This document shows positions 43,632 to 53,059 of a DNA stretch of 64,000 nt, piece by piece (position 1 is the stretch's first letter; every line of letters starts with the position of its first letter). The notes beneath the pieces are model-generated. The model saw only the letters and a list, made by a program, of their open reading frames with translations. It did not search any database and was not told the DNA's origin. Both the position numbers and the translations under genes were made by a program. Origin of the DNA: Streptomyces hawaiiensis (lineage in GTDB: Bacteria; Actinomycetota; Actinomycetes; Streptomycetales; Streptomycetaceae); assembly GCF_004803895.1 (NCBI RefSeq), contig NZ_CP021978.1, forward strand, positions 8,618,001-8,682,000. The letters are read 5' to 3'.

Positions 43632-44042
43632 ATGCGAAAACACCCTGTCCGCACGGCACTCGGCATCACGACCGCGGTCATGCTGGCTTGCGGCGCTGCG
43701 GCATTCGGGCCGGCTGCCCCGGCCTCCGCACAGTTCGGCGCCCGGCGCACCGCCGAGCGCCTCGACGTCGCAGTGGCCTCCTCCCGCGAGGCGACCGCCG
43801 CCCTCCTGTGGCAGTCCAAGGACAACCCCCGCGACATGCTCGCCGGCGGCGTCCCCTACCTCATCCAGTGGGGCCTGCTCGCGGGCGGATGGATGCACGC
43901 CCGCATCCTGACCGCCGCTCTGGAGCTGCCGCAGGACGCCGACACCGCACGCCGCCTCCTGGACGCCGACTTCTACGGCGTCCACAGCCTCAGCCGCATT
44001 CCCTCGCTGACCGAGGTAATCCAAGCCGGAGAGATCGTATGA
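43632..44042 (+). CDS. Chimeric ORF: signal peptide joined to acyl-CoA dehydrogenase C-terminal tail
   Basis: A 136-codon frame. Residues 1-34 look like a full Sec signal peptide: RKHPVR, hydrophobic ALGITTAVMLACGAAAF, and cleavage-type APASAQ. From about residue 38 the sequence (AERLDVAVASSREATAALLWQSKDNPRD...GGVPYLIQWGLLAGGWMHARILTAALELPQ...DFYGVHSLSRIPSL) resembles the C-terminal helical domain of long acyl-CoA dehydrogenases, a cytoplasmic enzyme. The fusion most likely arose by deletion. It stays open to a proper TGA and may be expressed and exported, but a function is doubtful. Confidence 0.5.
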   Translation: MRKHPVRTALGITTAVMLACGAAAFGPAAPASAQFGARRTAERLDVAVASSREATAALLWQSKDNPRDMLAGGVPYLIQWGLLAGGWMHARILTAALELPQDADTARRLLDADFYGVHSLSRIPSLTEVIQAGEIV

Positions 44043-44061
44043 ACGCCCCCTGTCCGGAGAC

Positions 44062-44490
44062 GTGTACACCAGCCCGCTGCAGAAGCTGCCCGACGCGATC
44101 GAGGGCTGGTTCTCGCCCACCACGTCGACGCTGCTGTCCGGGCCGACCCAGGCCGTCCTGGTGGACGCCCAGTACCCTTCAGAGGAACGTGGCCGAGGTG
44201 GCCCACCGGATCGAGGCGCCCGGCCGCACCCTCACCACCACCTTCATCACCCACGCCCACGCCGCCCACTACTTGGGCCTGGAATCGCTGCGCAGCCGCT
44301 TCCCGCAGGCCAAGGCGGTCGCCCTGCCATCGGTCGTGGCCGAGATCAAGGCCACCAGCGACGCCCAACGCAAGACATGGCGCGAGTGGTTCGAAGGCAG
44401 AGCCCTCGACAACACCGCCATCCCGGAGCCCCTCGACGGCGACACCATCCTGATCGACGGGCACGGCATCCGCAGGGATCATGCCGAATG
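44062..44490 (+). pseudogene. MBL-fold metallohydrolase fragment, frameshifted
   Basis: One frame begins MYTSPLQKLPDAIEGWFSPTTSTLLSGPTQAVLVDAQY. A second frame continues NVAEVAHRIEAPGRTLTTTFITHAHAAHYLGLESL and LPSVVAEIKATSDAQRKTWREWFEG. The metal motif HxHxDH reads HAHAAH, so the key Asp is lost as well. The second half of the domain is missing. From 44491 to 44773 no gene is recognised. Confidence 0.7.
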
Positions 44491-44773
44491 ATTTCTTGGG
44501 CGGCCCCCCGTTCGAGGACCGGCTGGCGCTATGTACACCTGGGCGGCCGGGTCCGTACGGAGGGCTTCGGGCTCGGCGTCACAGTGATCGCCTCGGGTTC
44601 AGGAGCGATGCGAGGGGGCTCCTGCGATCACGGAAGTTCTCGAGCGCCAGGATGGGAGTGTTCATTCCGGGTCGAGGGAGCGGCAGTAGCCGGCGAGTCG
44701 GTCGAGGATCTTCTCAGCACTCTTGTGTCAGGTAAGAGGTCCGGGGCTTCGTTCCACTGGCTAGGATCGTCGG

Positions 44774-45889
44774 ATGCCGAGGCCGACCGCAGGAAGCGCC
44801 GTACCCGGGGGTAGGGCCCGCACACTCTCTCAGGTGTACCGACACTTCGGTGAAGTCGACGCCGCCGAAACGTCGCCGCTGTACGAGCGCGTCGCCGTCG
44901 CCCTGAGTGAGTCCGACGAGGCGCTGCGCGCCATCGAGGCGGCGCCGGCGCGTAAGCGGCACCCCACGGTGATCCTCGCAGCGCTACACGACCTCGCCCT
45001 CGCCGGACGCGCCCCGGCGCTTGCCGCGGCCTATGCCGCTGCGGACGGTGACGCTGCCGCCGAAGCGGCGATCGACACACTGCTGCGCATGACCGACTCG
45101 GTCGTGTCCATCGCCGTGCGCCGGCAGACACGCGCCAACGAGACCGGACGCTGCGCCGTGCTGTACCCGGCCATCGCCGAGGCGGCACGCCGGGTAGGCG
45201 CGCATGCGGTTGGGCTGATCGACGTGGGCTGTTCGGCTGGGTTCAATCTCAATGCCGATCGTGTTGGCATCACGTACGACAACGGGCAATCGCTGGGCGA
45301 CGCGTCCTCTCCCGTGCAGTTGTCGTCTTCGATCGTGGGAGGTCGGCCCGTCCCGACGCGGGCGATGCCCGAGGTCGTCGCCCGGGTCGGCGTCGACCTC
45401 GATCCGGTCGACGTGACCGACGCGGATGACGCCCGCTGGTTGCGCGCATGCCTGTGGCCGGATCAGCCGGATCAGCCGGATCAGCCGGACAGGGTCGCAA
45501 GGCTCGAGGCGGAGATGGCATTGGCGGCGACGGCACCTCCGCTGCTCCTGCAAGGTGACGCCGTCGAGGTGTTGCCCGACGCCTTCGCCCGTGTGCCCGC
45601 GGACGCCCTGCCTGTCGTCACCACGACGTGGGCGCTTTCGCACTTCTCGCTCGAGCGCCGCCTGCGCTTCTTGCACCGCCTCGACGAGGCGGCGGCCGGC
45701 CGGGCGGTGGCGTGGGTGTCAGCGGAGGGGGTCGGAGTCGCGCCGGCGATACCCACACTTGGCGACCGTCGCGCCTCCGGCCACAGCATCATCGGCCTGG
45801 CGGTGTTCAACCAGTCGGCTCTGCGCGCCGAGGCCATTGGCCGCTGCTGGTCGCAGGGCCGCTTGCTGGCGTGGCTGGCGGACTCCTAG
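44774..45889 (+). CDS. DUF2332 family protein
   Basis: A 371-residue protein. The core LIDVGCSAGFNLNADR resembles the glycine-rich SAM-binding motif of methyltransferases, and VVTTTWALSHFSLERRLRFLHRLDEAA fits the later part of that fold, as described for DUF2332. No substrate is known. At 45458-45488 the gene has three copies of a 9-base unit encoding Pro-Asp-Gln repeats. Start at ATG 44774. Confidence 0.75.
   Translation: MPRPTAGSAVPGGRARTLSQVYRHFGEVDAAETSPLYERVAVALSESDEALRAIEAAPARKRHPTVILAALHDLALAGRAPALAAAYAAADGDAAAEAAIDTLLRMTDSVVSIAVRRQTRANETGRCAVLYPAIAEAARRVGAHAVGLIDVGCSAGFNLNADRVGITYDNGQSLGDASSPVQLSSSIVGGRPVPTRAMPEVVARVGVDLDPVDVTDADDARWLRACLWPDQPDQPDQPDRVARLEAEMALAATAPPLLLQGDAVEVLPDAFARVPADALPVVTTTWALSHFSLERRLRFLHRLDEAAAGRAVAWVSAEGVGVAPAIPTLGDRRASGHSIIGLAVFNQSALRAEAIGRCWSQGRLLAWLADS
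45458..45488. repeat. 9-bp tandem repeat inside the DUF2332 gene
   Basis: About three in-phase copies of GATCAGCCG add a Pro-Asp-Gln tripeptide each. The repeat keeps the frame, so copy-number change would alter length without breaking the gene. Confidence 0.8.
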
Positions 45890-46104
45890 GCCCCTCTGGT
45901 TGTGTCTGTTTCTTTGGAGTTCTGCCCGCACCAGCACACATTCCGTGAGGGATCCGAAAGTCTCGCCACGGACGGCGGTCGCAGTAGATCCGGCTTTACT
46001 GCGGCGCCACACTTCAGCCGGGGCGAACTGGCCCGAAGCCTGCTCCACACCCGGAGCGGATGTGGGCCGGGCTGCTGGAACTGCTGCGGCGGCGCGCCGC
46101 CGAG

Positions 46105-46316
46105 TTCGTGCCTGCGCGGCGCCCATCGCCCCGATGAGCGCGACGTTCGTCCTCACCGTCGGCTACCTCCAGACGTACCAGAAGAAGGCGGGCATCGGCA
46201 CTCTGGTGTCGTTCACGCTTCCGGCCGCGATGGCGATGATGGCCGCCTGGATCGCCCTGTTCGCGGTCTGGTACGCCCTGGGGCTGCCGCTGGGCCCCGG
46301 TGCGCCGATCCGCTGA
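46105..46316 (+). pseudogene. AbgT-type transporter C-terminal fragment
   Basis: The translation MSATFVLTVGYLQTYQKKAGIGTLVSFTLPAAMAMMAAWIALFAVWYALGLPLGPG matches the last two helices of AbgT (p-aminobenzoyl-glutamate) transporters. The upstream 400 or so residues are gone. From 45890 to about 46104, and from 46317 to 46684, nothing else is recognised. Confidence 0.65.
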
Positions 46317-46684
46317 TCAGGCGGTACTCAGGTGCGGCGCGGCCCGCCGCCCGGGGCGAACTCCCGGACGGCGGCGGAGAAATCGGCGGAGCCGCGTGTA
46401 CGGATGTACCGGGCGGGCGCTGCCGTGGCTGCGTCCACAGCCCGCCCGGAGTCTCAGGGCGAACAGTGCCGCCTCCGCAGATACGCCGAGGCCCGGAGGC
46501 GACGAGTGGACCTTGCCAAGGCAAGCAGGCAGCGCGCGAGTGAGACGGCGCTCAAGCCCCTCGGCAAGCTGGAGCGCAAGATCTTCGCCCGGTCATGACG
46601 GTGCTGCCCCACCCGTTGTGGTCGGTCAGGCGGGTGCACACATGACAAGCTGTCCTCTCCAGTGCCCGAGCCCAGGAGGTCGCC

Positions 46685-46927
46685 ATGGCCGAAGAGTCTC
46701 CCTCACAAGAAGGTTCGGAGTCGGCTGACGCCGAGAGCCCTGCTCTCGCGCCCGACGACAACGGCCAGTACGACCTGAAGCGCAAGTTTCGGGAGGCCCT
46801 GGCGCGCAAGCGCGCTAAGCAGGCGGACGCCGCCGATCTCGCTGCGACCACCGACACGTCAAAGGTCCGCGGCGCGCACGGCCCGGCTGCGAGCCAGCGG
46901 TCGTTCCGACGCAAGAGCGGCGGCTGA
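46685..46927 (+). CDS. DUF5302 family small protein
   Basis: An 80-residue protein from ATG 46685 with CAGGAGG upstream. The segment YDLKRKFREALARKRAKQADAADL is the recognisable core and predicts one basic helix; both ends are disordered. DUF5302 proteins are widespread in streptomycetes and have no known function. There is no clear operon partner. Confidence 0.75.
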   Translation: MAEESPSQEGSESADAESPALAPDDNGQYDLKRKFREALARKRAKQADAADLAATTDTSKVRGAHGPAASQRSFRRKSGG

Positions 46928-47600
46928 GTCCAAACGGCTTAGCTGAGACTCGGCAGGACCCAGCCCGGCAGCCGTGCCGATGAGTTGGGCTGGGTCCTGC
47001 GCGGGTGAAGAGCGTAGGGCTGTTCAGACGGTGCGTCAGCAGTTGGACACACCAGGGTGCCGCTTCAGCCGTTTCGTAGGGCAAGGGAGGGGCCGCTGGT
47101 CATCGCATGGTGCGAGCGCCCATGGGCAGCGGCTGCCCCGTCGCACTGCCGCAGCAGCATGGCCAGGGCCTCTCCCTGCTCGTGTTTGGCGGGAAGCAGG
47201 AAGCCCCACAGGCTGCTTGTCCATCGCTCCGTGACGCATTCGCTGCTTCAAGGAATCCCGTCGGATGCACCTGCCCTGCCGCAGACCTGTCAGGCTCCCA
47301 TGAGGGTGTCCGACCGCCCGGTCCGCTCGTGTCGCGGAGTGCCGGGCTCAAGGAAGTAGCCCCCCAGAGCTGGTAGTTCACCCTCCAGCGCTGTTGCAGG
47401 TGGTGAGCCATGTGATGCCGGATCGCGACGGTCAGACGGCAGGCCCGCAGCCTCGGGAGCAGCGGACAGGGCCGAACGTTGCGCTCCGGGTGAATCAATA
47501 GCTGTGCCCGCGAGCTGAGATTTCAGCGGAACATGCAGGCAGATTTCCTGCCGCAAAAGGTGGAGTGGCAATGTTCACCGCACGCCGGCCGCCGCACCGT
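46928..47600. other. Non-coding stretch before the first CspA gene
   Basis: About 670 bases without a supported gene. Frames on both strands are short and lack a ribosome site or family match. The CspA promoter and leader begin near 47603. Confidence 0.5.
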
Positions 47601-47602
47601 GC

Positions 47603-47637
47603 TACTGTCGATCTCAGTTGCAGTTGTGGTTCCCGAA
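47603..47637 (+). promoter_or_regulatory. CspA promoter -10 and conserved leader element, copy 1
   Basis: A -10-like TACTGT at 47603-47608 is followed, after 11 bases, by GCAGTTGTGGTTCCCGAA at 47620-47637. Nearly the same element stands in the same place upstream of the second CspA gene. The leader to the start codon is about 160 bases. Confidence 0.55.
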
Positions 47638-47779
47638 ACTCTAAGTGCTCTCCGGCCGGACTCTGTGCCGCTGGAAGCGCTTTTGTATTTCCGGTCTTTT
47701 TCCGGGCGGGGTGATCATCGCGGCGACATGGCGTCCGCGCAGTGCGGATGCCGATGCACTGCCCCGAAGGAGATATGAC

Positions 47780-47983
47780 ATGGCTGCTGGTACCGTGAAG
47801 TGGTTCAACGCGGAAAAGGGCTTCGGCTTCATCGAGCAGGACGGTGGCGGCCCCGACGTGTTCGCCCACTACTCGAACATTTCCGCCCAGGGCTTCCGTG
47901 AGCTGCTCGAGGGCCAGAAGGTGACCTTCGACATCGCGCAGGGCCAGAAGGGCCCGACGGCCGAGAACATCGTTCTCGCCTGA
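47780..47983 (+). CDS. Cold-shock protein, CspA family (copy 1)
   Basis: A 67-residue protein from ATG 47780 with GAAGGAG eight bases upstream. RNP-1 (KGFGFIEQ) and RNP-2 (VFAHYS) motifs are both present. CspA proteins are single OB-fold RNA chaperones that melt mRNA structure at low temperature. It shares about 80 percent of residues with the copy at 60757. The DEAD-box helicase gene follows downstream after a terminator. Confidence 0.97.
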   Translation: MAAGTVKWFNAEKGFGFIEQDGGGPDVFAHYSNISAQGFRELLEGQKVTFDIAQGQKGPTAENIVLA

Positions 47984-48001
47984 CACTGGCGCGCACTTTG
48001 T

Positions 48002-48039
48002 AGCTGGGGCCCGCATCCTTAGGGGTGCGGGCCCCAGCT
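48002..48039 (+). terminator. Hairpin terminator after CspA copy 1
   Basis: A perfect 14-bp stem AGCTGGGGCCCGCA with a 10-base loop, starting 19 bases after the stop codon. Confidence 0.88.
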
Positions 48040-48328
48040 GCTCGCATTCCCGCAGTGGTTTCACCTGCGGGGCGACGAACAGGAATCCGCACGCTCAGTG
48101 CACGGATCCTCCAGCAAGGGCGCAGACACATCCCTTGCACATAGCTGCATCGCAGTGGACACCCCGAATATTGCGTCCACATGCGCCACTCGTTTCAGCG
48201 CCTGAGCCCGCACGGATTTTCGTCGGCCAGATACGCTTTCGCGTTCCACCGGCCCTTTCTTGCAATTCTCCGTGCCGCTCATCGCTGCGGGAATTCCTTG
48301 ATATGAGCCGCATCGAGGAAGGTTCCGC

Positions 48329-49822
48329 ATGAACCGCACACGCACGAACGACCGCTTCGCCCGCACCCGTAACGGCAGTGCCGACTCCGGAAGGAGTGGC
48401 GGCCGATTCGGTTCGCCCGCCCCGCGCCGGTCCGGTGAGCCGAGCCGTTCCGGCGGTTACGGCCCCCGACCCGCCGCGATCCAAGGAGAGTTCGCCCTCC
48501 CCAGGACGATCACCCCCGCGCTTCCCGCAGTGGAGGGTTTCGCCGATCTCGACATGCCCGGGGAACTGCTGGCCGCGCTCGGCACCCAGGGCGTGACCGT
48601 ACCGTTCCCGATCCAGGCCGCGACCCTGCCGAACTCCCTCGCCGGCAGGGACGTCCTCGGCCGTGGGCGCACCGGCTCCGGCAAGACCCTCGCCTTCGGG
48701 CTGGCGCTGCTGGCCCGTACGGCCGGTCAACGCGCCGAGGCCGGGCAGCCGCTGGGGCTGATCCTCGTACCGACGCGTGAACTGGCACAGCAGGTCACCG
48801 ACGCACTCGCCCCCTACGCCCGCTCCCTGAAGCTGCGGCTGGCCACGGTGGTGGGCGGGATGCCGATCGGCAGGCAGGTGAGCGCGCTGCGCGGTGGCGC
48901 CGAGGTCGTCGTCGCCACACCCGGACGCCTCAAGGACCTCATCGACCGCGGCGACTGCCGGTTGAACCACGTCGCCATCACCGTCCTCGACGAGGCCGAC
49001 CAGATGGCCGACATGGGCTTCATGCCGCAGGTCACCGCCCTGCTCGACCAGGTCCGCCCCGAGGGTCAGCGCATGCTGTTCTCCGCCACCCTCGACCGCA
49101 ACGTCGACCTGCTCGTGCGCCGCTACCTCAGCGACCCCGTCGTGCACTCCGTCGACCCCTCGGCCGGCGCCGTCACGACGATGGAGCACCACGTACTCCA
49201 TGTCCACGGCGCCGACAAGCACACGGCCACCACCGAGATCGCCGCACGCGACGGCCGAGTGATCATGTTCCTCGACACCAAGCACGCCGTCGACCGCCTC
49301 ACCGAGCACCTCCTGAACAGCGGGGTGCGGGCCGCCGCCCTGCACGGCGGGAAGTCGCAGCCGCAGCGCACCCGCACGCTGACGCAGTTCAAGACCGGGC
49401 ACGTCAACGTGCTGGTGGCGACCAACGTCGCGGCGCGCGGCATCCACGTCGACAACCTCGACCTCGTCGTCAACGTCGACCCGCCGACCGACCCCAAGGA
49501 CTACCTCCACCGCGGCGGCCGTACGGCACGTGCCGGCGAGTCCGGCAGCGTCGTCACCCTGGTCACCCCGAACCAGCGCCGCAGTATGACCCGCCTCATG
49601 GCAGCGGCCGGCATCGTCCCGCAGACCACCCGGGTCCGTGTCGGCGAAGAGGCCCTGCACCGCATCACCGGCGCCCAGGCCCCCTCCGGCATCCCGGTCG
49701 TCATCACCACACCGGTGGTCGAACGCCCCAAGCGCAGCGCCACCTCACGCGGCCGACGCCGCTCCGCTTCGGCGGCCCGCCGCGCATCCGTACGGCAGTC
49801 CACGGCCGGTGCGGCCGCATAG
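48329..49822 (+). CDS. DEAD-box RNA helicase
   Basis: A 497-residue helicase. Motifs are in order: Q motif region (VPFPIQAATLP), motif I GRTGSGKT, Ia PTRELAQQ, Ib TPGR, II DEAD, III SAT, V ARGIHVDN and VI HRGGRTARAG. The C-terminal tail is Arg/Ser-rich, as in cold-adaptation helicases, and binds RNA. GAGGAAGG precedes the ATG. The order CspA, helicase, CBS protein, SCO5918-like protein recalls the S. coelicolor SCO5918-SCO5921 neighbourhood, which suggests a role in RNA unwinding in the cold. Confidence 0.95.
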   Translation: MNRTRTNDRFARTRNGSADSGRSGGRFGSPAPRRSGEPSRSGGYGPRPAAIQGEFALPRTITPALPAVEGFADLDMPGELLAALGTQGVTVPFPIQAATLPNSLAGRDVLGRGRTGSGKTLAFGLALLARTAGQRAEAGQPLGLILVPTRELAQQVTDALAPYARSLKLRLATVVGGMPIGRQVSALRGGAEVVVATPGRLKDLIDRGDCRLNHVAITVLDEADQMADMGFMPQVTALLDQVRPEGQRMLFSATLDRNVDLLVRRYLSDPVVHSVDPSAGAVTTMEHHVLHVHGADKHTATTEIAARDGRVIMFLDTKHAVDRLTEHLLNSGVRAAALHGGKSQPQRTRTLTQFKTGHVNVLVATNVAARGIHVDNLDLVVNVDPPTDPKDYLHRGGRTARAGESGSVVTLVTPNQRRSMTRLMAAAGIVPQTTRVRVGEEALHRITGAQAPSGIPVVITTPVVERPKRSATSRGRRRSASAARRASVRQSTAGAAA

Positions 49823-49867
49823 GACCTTCGTGATCAGGCAGCCGACCCACTCCACAGGAGGCACCCT

Positions 49868-50272
49868 TTGACGCTGGTCCACATGCAGACCCGCCCGGCG
49901 AGCGCCCACCCCGAGCACGGCACGGTGGCCGACGCCATGGACGCGGCCGGACCGCAGGTCTGGGAGGACATGACCGTGGAGGTGGCCCTGTCCGTGATGG
50001 CCGCCGCCTGCACCGGGCATCTGGTCGTCTGTGACGAGGACGGCCAGTGCACCGGCCTGGTCACCCGGGCCAGGCTCACGGCCGTTCGTGACAACTCCCG
50101 ATACACGGACCGGATCCGTCTGCGTGACATCGCCGACGTCATCGGGCCCTTCGTCTCGCCGCTGGCCACAAGGGCCGAAGCCGAGCGCGCGATGCGCCGC
50201 CGTCGGCTCGGGGCCCTGCCCGTGGTCGACGACCACGGCAACGCTCTGGGCGTCCTCGCCCTCACCCGTTGA
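49868..50272 (+). CDS. CBS-domain protein
   Basis: A 134-residue protein. TTG 49868 lies seven bases after AGGAGG (49855-49860) and is the best start. It has two CBS motifs: TVADAMDAAGPQVWEDMTVEVALSVMAAACTGHLVVCDEDG and RLRDIADVIGPFVSPLATRAEAERAMRRRRLGALPVVDDHGNALGVLALTR. A CBS pair binds adenine nucleotides and senses energy state. It is followed 49 bases later by the SCO5918-like gene. Confidence 0.9.
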   Translation: MTLVHMQTRPASAHPEHGTVADAMDAAGPQVWEDMTVEVALSVMAAACTGHLVVCDEDGQCTGLVTRARLTAVRDNSRYTDRIRLRDIADVIGPFVSPLATRAEAERAMRRRRLGALPVVDDHGNALGVLALTR

Positions 50273-50321
50273 ACCGCTACACGCCGGTCGGCCCCGTCCC
50301 TACTTCTCCCTGTGAGGCATC

Positions 50322-50630
50322 ATGCGCTGTGTCATCGCCCGCTTCCCCTTCGACCTGACCAAGAGCGGCGTCCTGGAATCGATGAAGGGCGTCAAGCCCG
50401 AACCGGTCACAGACGAGTTCGTGATCATCGGACGACGCCACTACCCCGTCAAGCAGGTCGGCCAGGTCATCACCCGCCAGGACCGCCGCGATTTCAGCGC
50501 CGGTGAAGTCCTCCGGGCCATGTCCCGCCTCGGTTTCACCTGTCGCGCCCTCCCGGAGGCCGAACCCGCGCCCATCGAAAGCCCGTTGCAGCGGGCTTCC
50601 GCAATGCTCGGCACCCCCCTGCCCGTCTGA
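50322..50630 (+). CDS. SCO5918-like small protein
   Basis: A 102-residue protein starting MRCVIARFPFDLTKSGVLESMKGVKPEPVTDEFVIIGRRHYPVKQVGQVITRQDRRDFSAGEV. It is soluble, mixed alpha/beta. I recall it as the SCO5918 family, which travels with the cold-shock helicase in streptomycetes; the function is unknown. GTGAGG precedes the start. A strong terminator closes the operon after it. Confidence 0.75.
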   Translation: MRCVIARFPFDLTKSGVLESMKGVKPEPVTDEFVIIGRRHYPVKQVGQVITRQDRRDFSAGEVLRAMSRLGFTCRALPEAEPAPIESPLQRASAMLGTPLPV

Positions 50631-50660
50631 CCGACGGGACAGGCGCAAGCCGAACAGAAC

Positions 50661-50700
50661 AGTGAGGGCCCTGCCGGCGCGCGCCGGCAGGGCCCTCACT
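50661..50700. terminator. 40-base perfect palindrome, terminator of the cold-adaptation group
   Basis: Two 20-base arms meet without spacer (AGTGAGGGCCCTGCCGGCGC and its complement). It starts 31 bases after the SCO5918-like stop. Confidence 0.9.
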
Positions 50701-50839
50701 GCGTCCCGTGCGTCAGCCGCCAACCTGCTCCACTCGCTGACGCAGCGGCACTTCGACGGCGCCGGCGCGTGCAATCACGCTGGCTCGGCCCCACAACAGC
50801 AGCCGGCGCAGGAAAGGCCGCTCAACTCCGTCGGCGTGG

Positions 50840-51069
50840 GGACTGTAAGACGTTCGGTGTAACTCCCGATCATGGAAGATGCATCGATGACCAGTGAGAA
50901 CGTGTTCGGATCCGAGGCTGTGGAGGCTGTGCGGGCAAAGGCTGTGGACGACCAGTTGATCGACGAGCTGGTGGGCCGGGCCCAGGCCGAGGGTCTGCAG
51001 CTGACCGGTGAGGGCGGGCTGCTGCAGCAGTTGACGAAGCGGCTGCTGGAGTCCGCCCGGCAGGGGTGA
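50840..51069 (+). mobile_element. Truncated IS256-family insertion sequence (left end)
   Basis: From ATG 50887 the protein MTSENVFGSEAVEAVRAKAVDDQLIDELVGRAQAEGLQLTGEGGLLQQLTKRLLES is the N-terminus of an IS256-family transposase. It is cut at about 51058, and stops at 51069 after ARQG. The DDE domain is absent. The left terminal sequence probably lies at about 50838-50870 (ACTGTAAGACGTTCGGTG region). The right end of the element is not present in the window. Confidence 0.75.
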
Positions 51070-52772
51070 CATGCGCGGCCGTGCCCGGCGCGGACCACTT
51101 CAGGTCCACCGCGCTGGGGCCGGTCTCCCGGCCTGTCTCCCACTCCGCGAAGTGCGGTGACGATCCAGGGGTCTCCGGGTCCAGACAAGCCACGGCCGGA
51201 TCCGGGTCGATCGCCGAACACAGCCGGGCGCCGGTCACCTTCGCCCCGCCGTCCGGCAGGAAACCACCGCTGCGGCGGCCGCCGACCGCGTGGGTCAGCA
51301 CCCTGGCCGGGTCCGCGGACGGGGCCCGCTTGCCGGAACCGTCGAGCAGCGGACGCACCCGATCGTCCCCGGCGAGGAAGAGCCGGGCCGCCGCGGCGAT
51401 GTAGGTGGCGCCCGCCTTGTGCTGCTGGGCGGCGGTCAGCCGGGTCGCGGCACCCGGTGTGCACACCGGGTCCGGCTGCTCCGGGTCGGTCCTGAAGTCG
51501 TCCCTGGCCGGCGCGACAGCCTGGCCCGGGGTCCACTCGCTGTTGAAGTAGTTGTGGTTGGCGCCGACCATGTAGACCGCGCTGTGCAGTGCCGTGCCTC
51601 GGCTGATCCCTCGCGTCCCGTCGACGAAGTCCTCGCCCTGCAGGTCCGACACGTCGCCGTCGCAGCCCGGCAGCAGCGTCACGGACGGCACGTCGGCCAC
51701 TGGATTCCGGCCGAAGATCGTCGGTCCGATGAGCACCGTCCCGCGCACCTTCCAGCGCACCGGGCCCCGGTAGCCGTCCTCGGCGGCCGGCGGCGGGTAG
51801 AGGCTGTCAATGGCGGCCCGGTTGACGCCCTCGCCTCCGCGCGAGTGGCCGACGAGCAGGACATGGAAGAGGTCAGCCTTCGCCGCCTCGCGTACAACGG
51901 CCGGGGGCGGTGGAGCGATGGGCGGTCCATTCGGCCCAGCGGGCGAGGTGCTGCCGTACGAGAGAGGAACGCGCCTGCGCGCCGGCGTCCTCGGCCTCCG
52001 AGTCCTGGGCGTTGATGCCGTTCGCCGCGATCGACACCGTCACATAGCCCTGAGAGGCCAGCAGTTGGTGGTCGCGCAGATAACCCCGGTAGCTCGGGAT
52101 CGGCTTGTAGCCGTCCGCGCAGGGCCAGTCGCCGGTCACGTCGTCCTCGGAGCCCGGCTTGTAGCAGGTGTCGTGGCGGCCGTGCAGGAACAGCGCGAGC
52201 GGCCGGCTGCCAGTGGCACCCTTCGGCGCCACCACCTCGGCGGTCATCTCCACCGGGGTGTCGAACCCGGGCAGGCGCACCGGGTCGAGGTCGTACCCCC
52301 CGGTGACCGTGCGGTACGAGCCGGGCTTGCCCGGATCAACGCCGTTCGCGGGCGCCTGCGCGGGCAGCCGTGCCACGCGCGAGCCGGACCTGTGCGTGTC
52401 GTCGGCCGCCGCGTCCAGCCGGCGCCCCGCGGCCGTCACTTGAAGGTACGTCAGCTGCTCGGACCGCGTCCCGTCGAGGGCGAGCCGGAAGGTCCGCCCG
52501 TCCCTCGCCGGCTTCGGCACCCCGAGCAGCCGGTCCCCGGTACGGAACTCGACCCGCGCATCCCCCATGGGCACGGCCTTCGGCGCACGCCAGACCAGCT
52601 CACGCGCCCCGCTCTCCCCGTCGATCCGCCACCCCTGCGGAAGTGGGTTGTCGTCCGTCGCGCTCAACAGCTTCGCTTCGTACGGCTGTTCAGCCTGTGC
52701 CAGTCCGGGCGAGCCCGCCAGGGCCGCCAGCACCGCTACGGCGGTCACACATATTCGCCGGGCACGGATCAA
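51070..52772 (-). pseudogene. Secreted alpha/beta hydrolase, frameshifted and cut by an IS remnant
   Basis: TTG 52772 follows AGGAGAGG and begins a Sec signal peptide (IRARRICVTAVAVLAALAGSPGLAQAE). The body has PLALFLHGRHDTC and, after a frame change near 51915-51930, LLVGHSRGGEGVNRAAI with the nucleophile Ser. It continues GPTIFGRN, VTLLPGCDGDVSDLQGEDFVD and AVYMVGANHNYFNSEWTPG. The 3' end runs into the transposase remnant and is lost near 51065. The gene is therefore broken twice. Intact relatives are secreted hydrolases of polyesters or peptides; the substrate is unknown. Confidence 0.8.
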
Positions 52773-53059
52773 TGATCCTCTCCTCAACCCCCTGCGCAGA
52801 CGTCCCGTCGGTCCCGGGCGCCTCGCGCGTCACTGAGGACGGGGGAGGGGTGCCTGTAAGTTGTCTGTGAGGAGACGCCGAAGCGGGCGAGCGATGAGAT
52901 CAAGCCAGCTGATCGCTCTCCGATACCTCGTCGCACGTCCCCCTGTCCGGCTATCCGACTTCCCGGGCGAGACCTGGCAGTTCGACCGCAAGCCCAGTTC
53001 CGTCAACGGAATCTCCGCGTTTCAATGCGGACTTCAGCGCCTTCGCAGTGGGCCCTGAA

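Noticed and set aside
46317..46684. Basic peptide frame ending LKPLGKLERKIFARS before DUF5302
   Set aside because: No start signal or recognisable family; probably chance or a trace of a decayed gene.
47036..47571. Small overlapping frames before the CspA gene as possible genes
   Set aside because: Weak codon bias on every strand, rich in Cys/Pro/Arg by chance, no ribosome sites, no family match.
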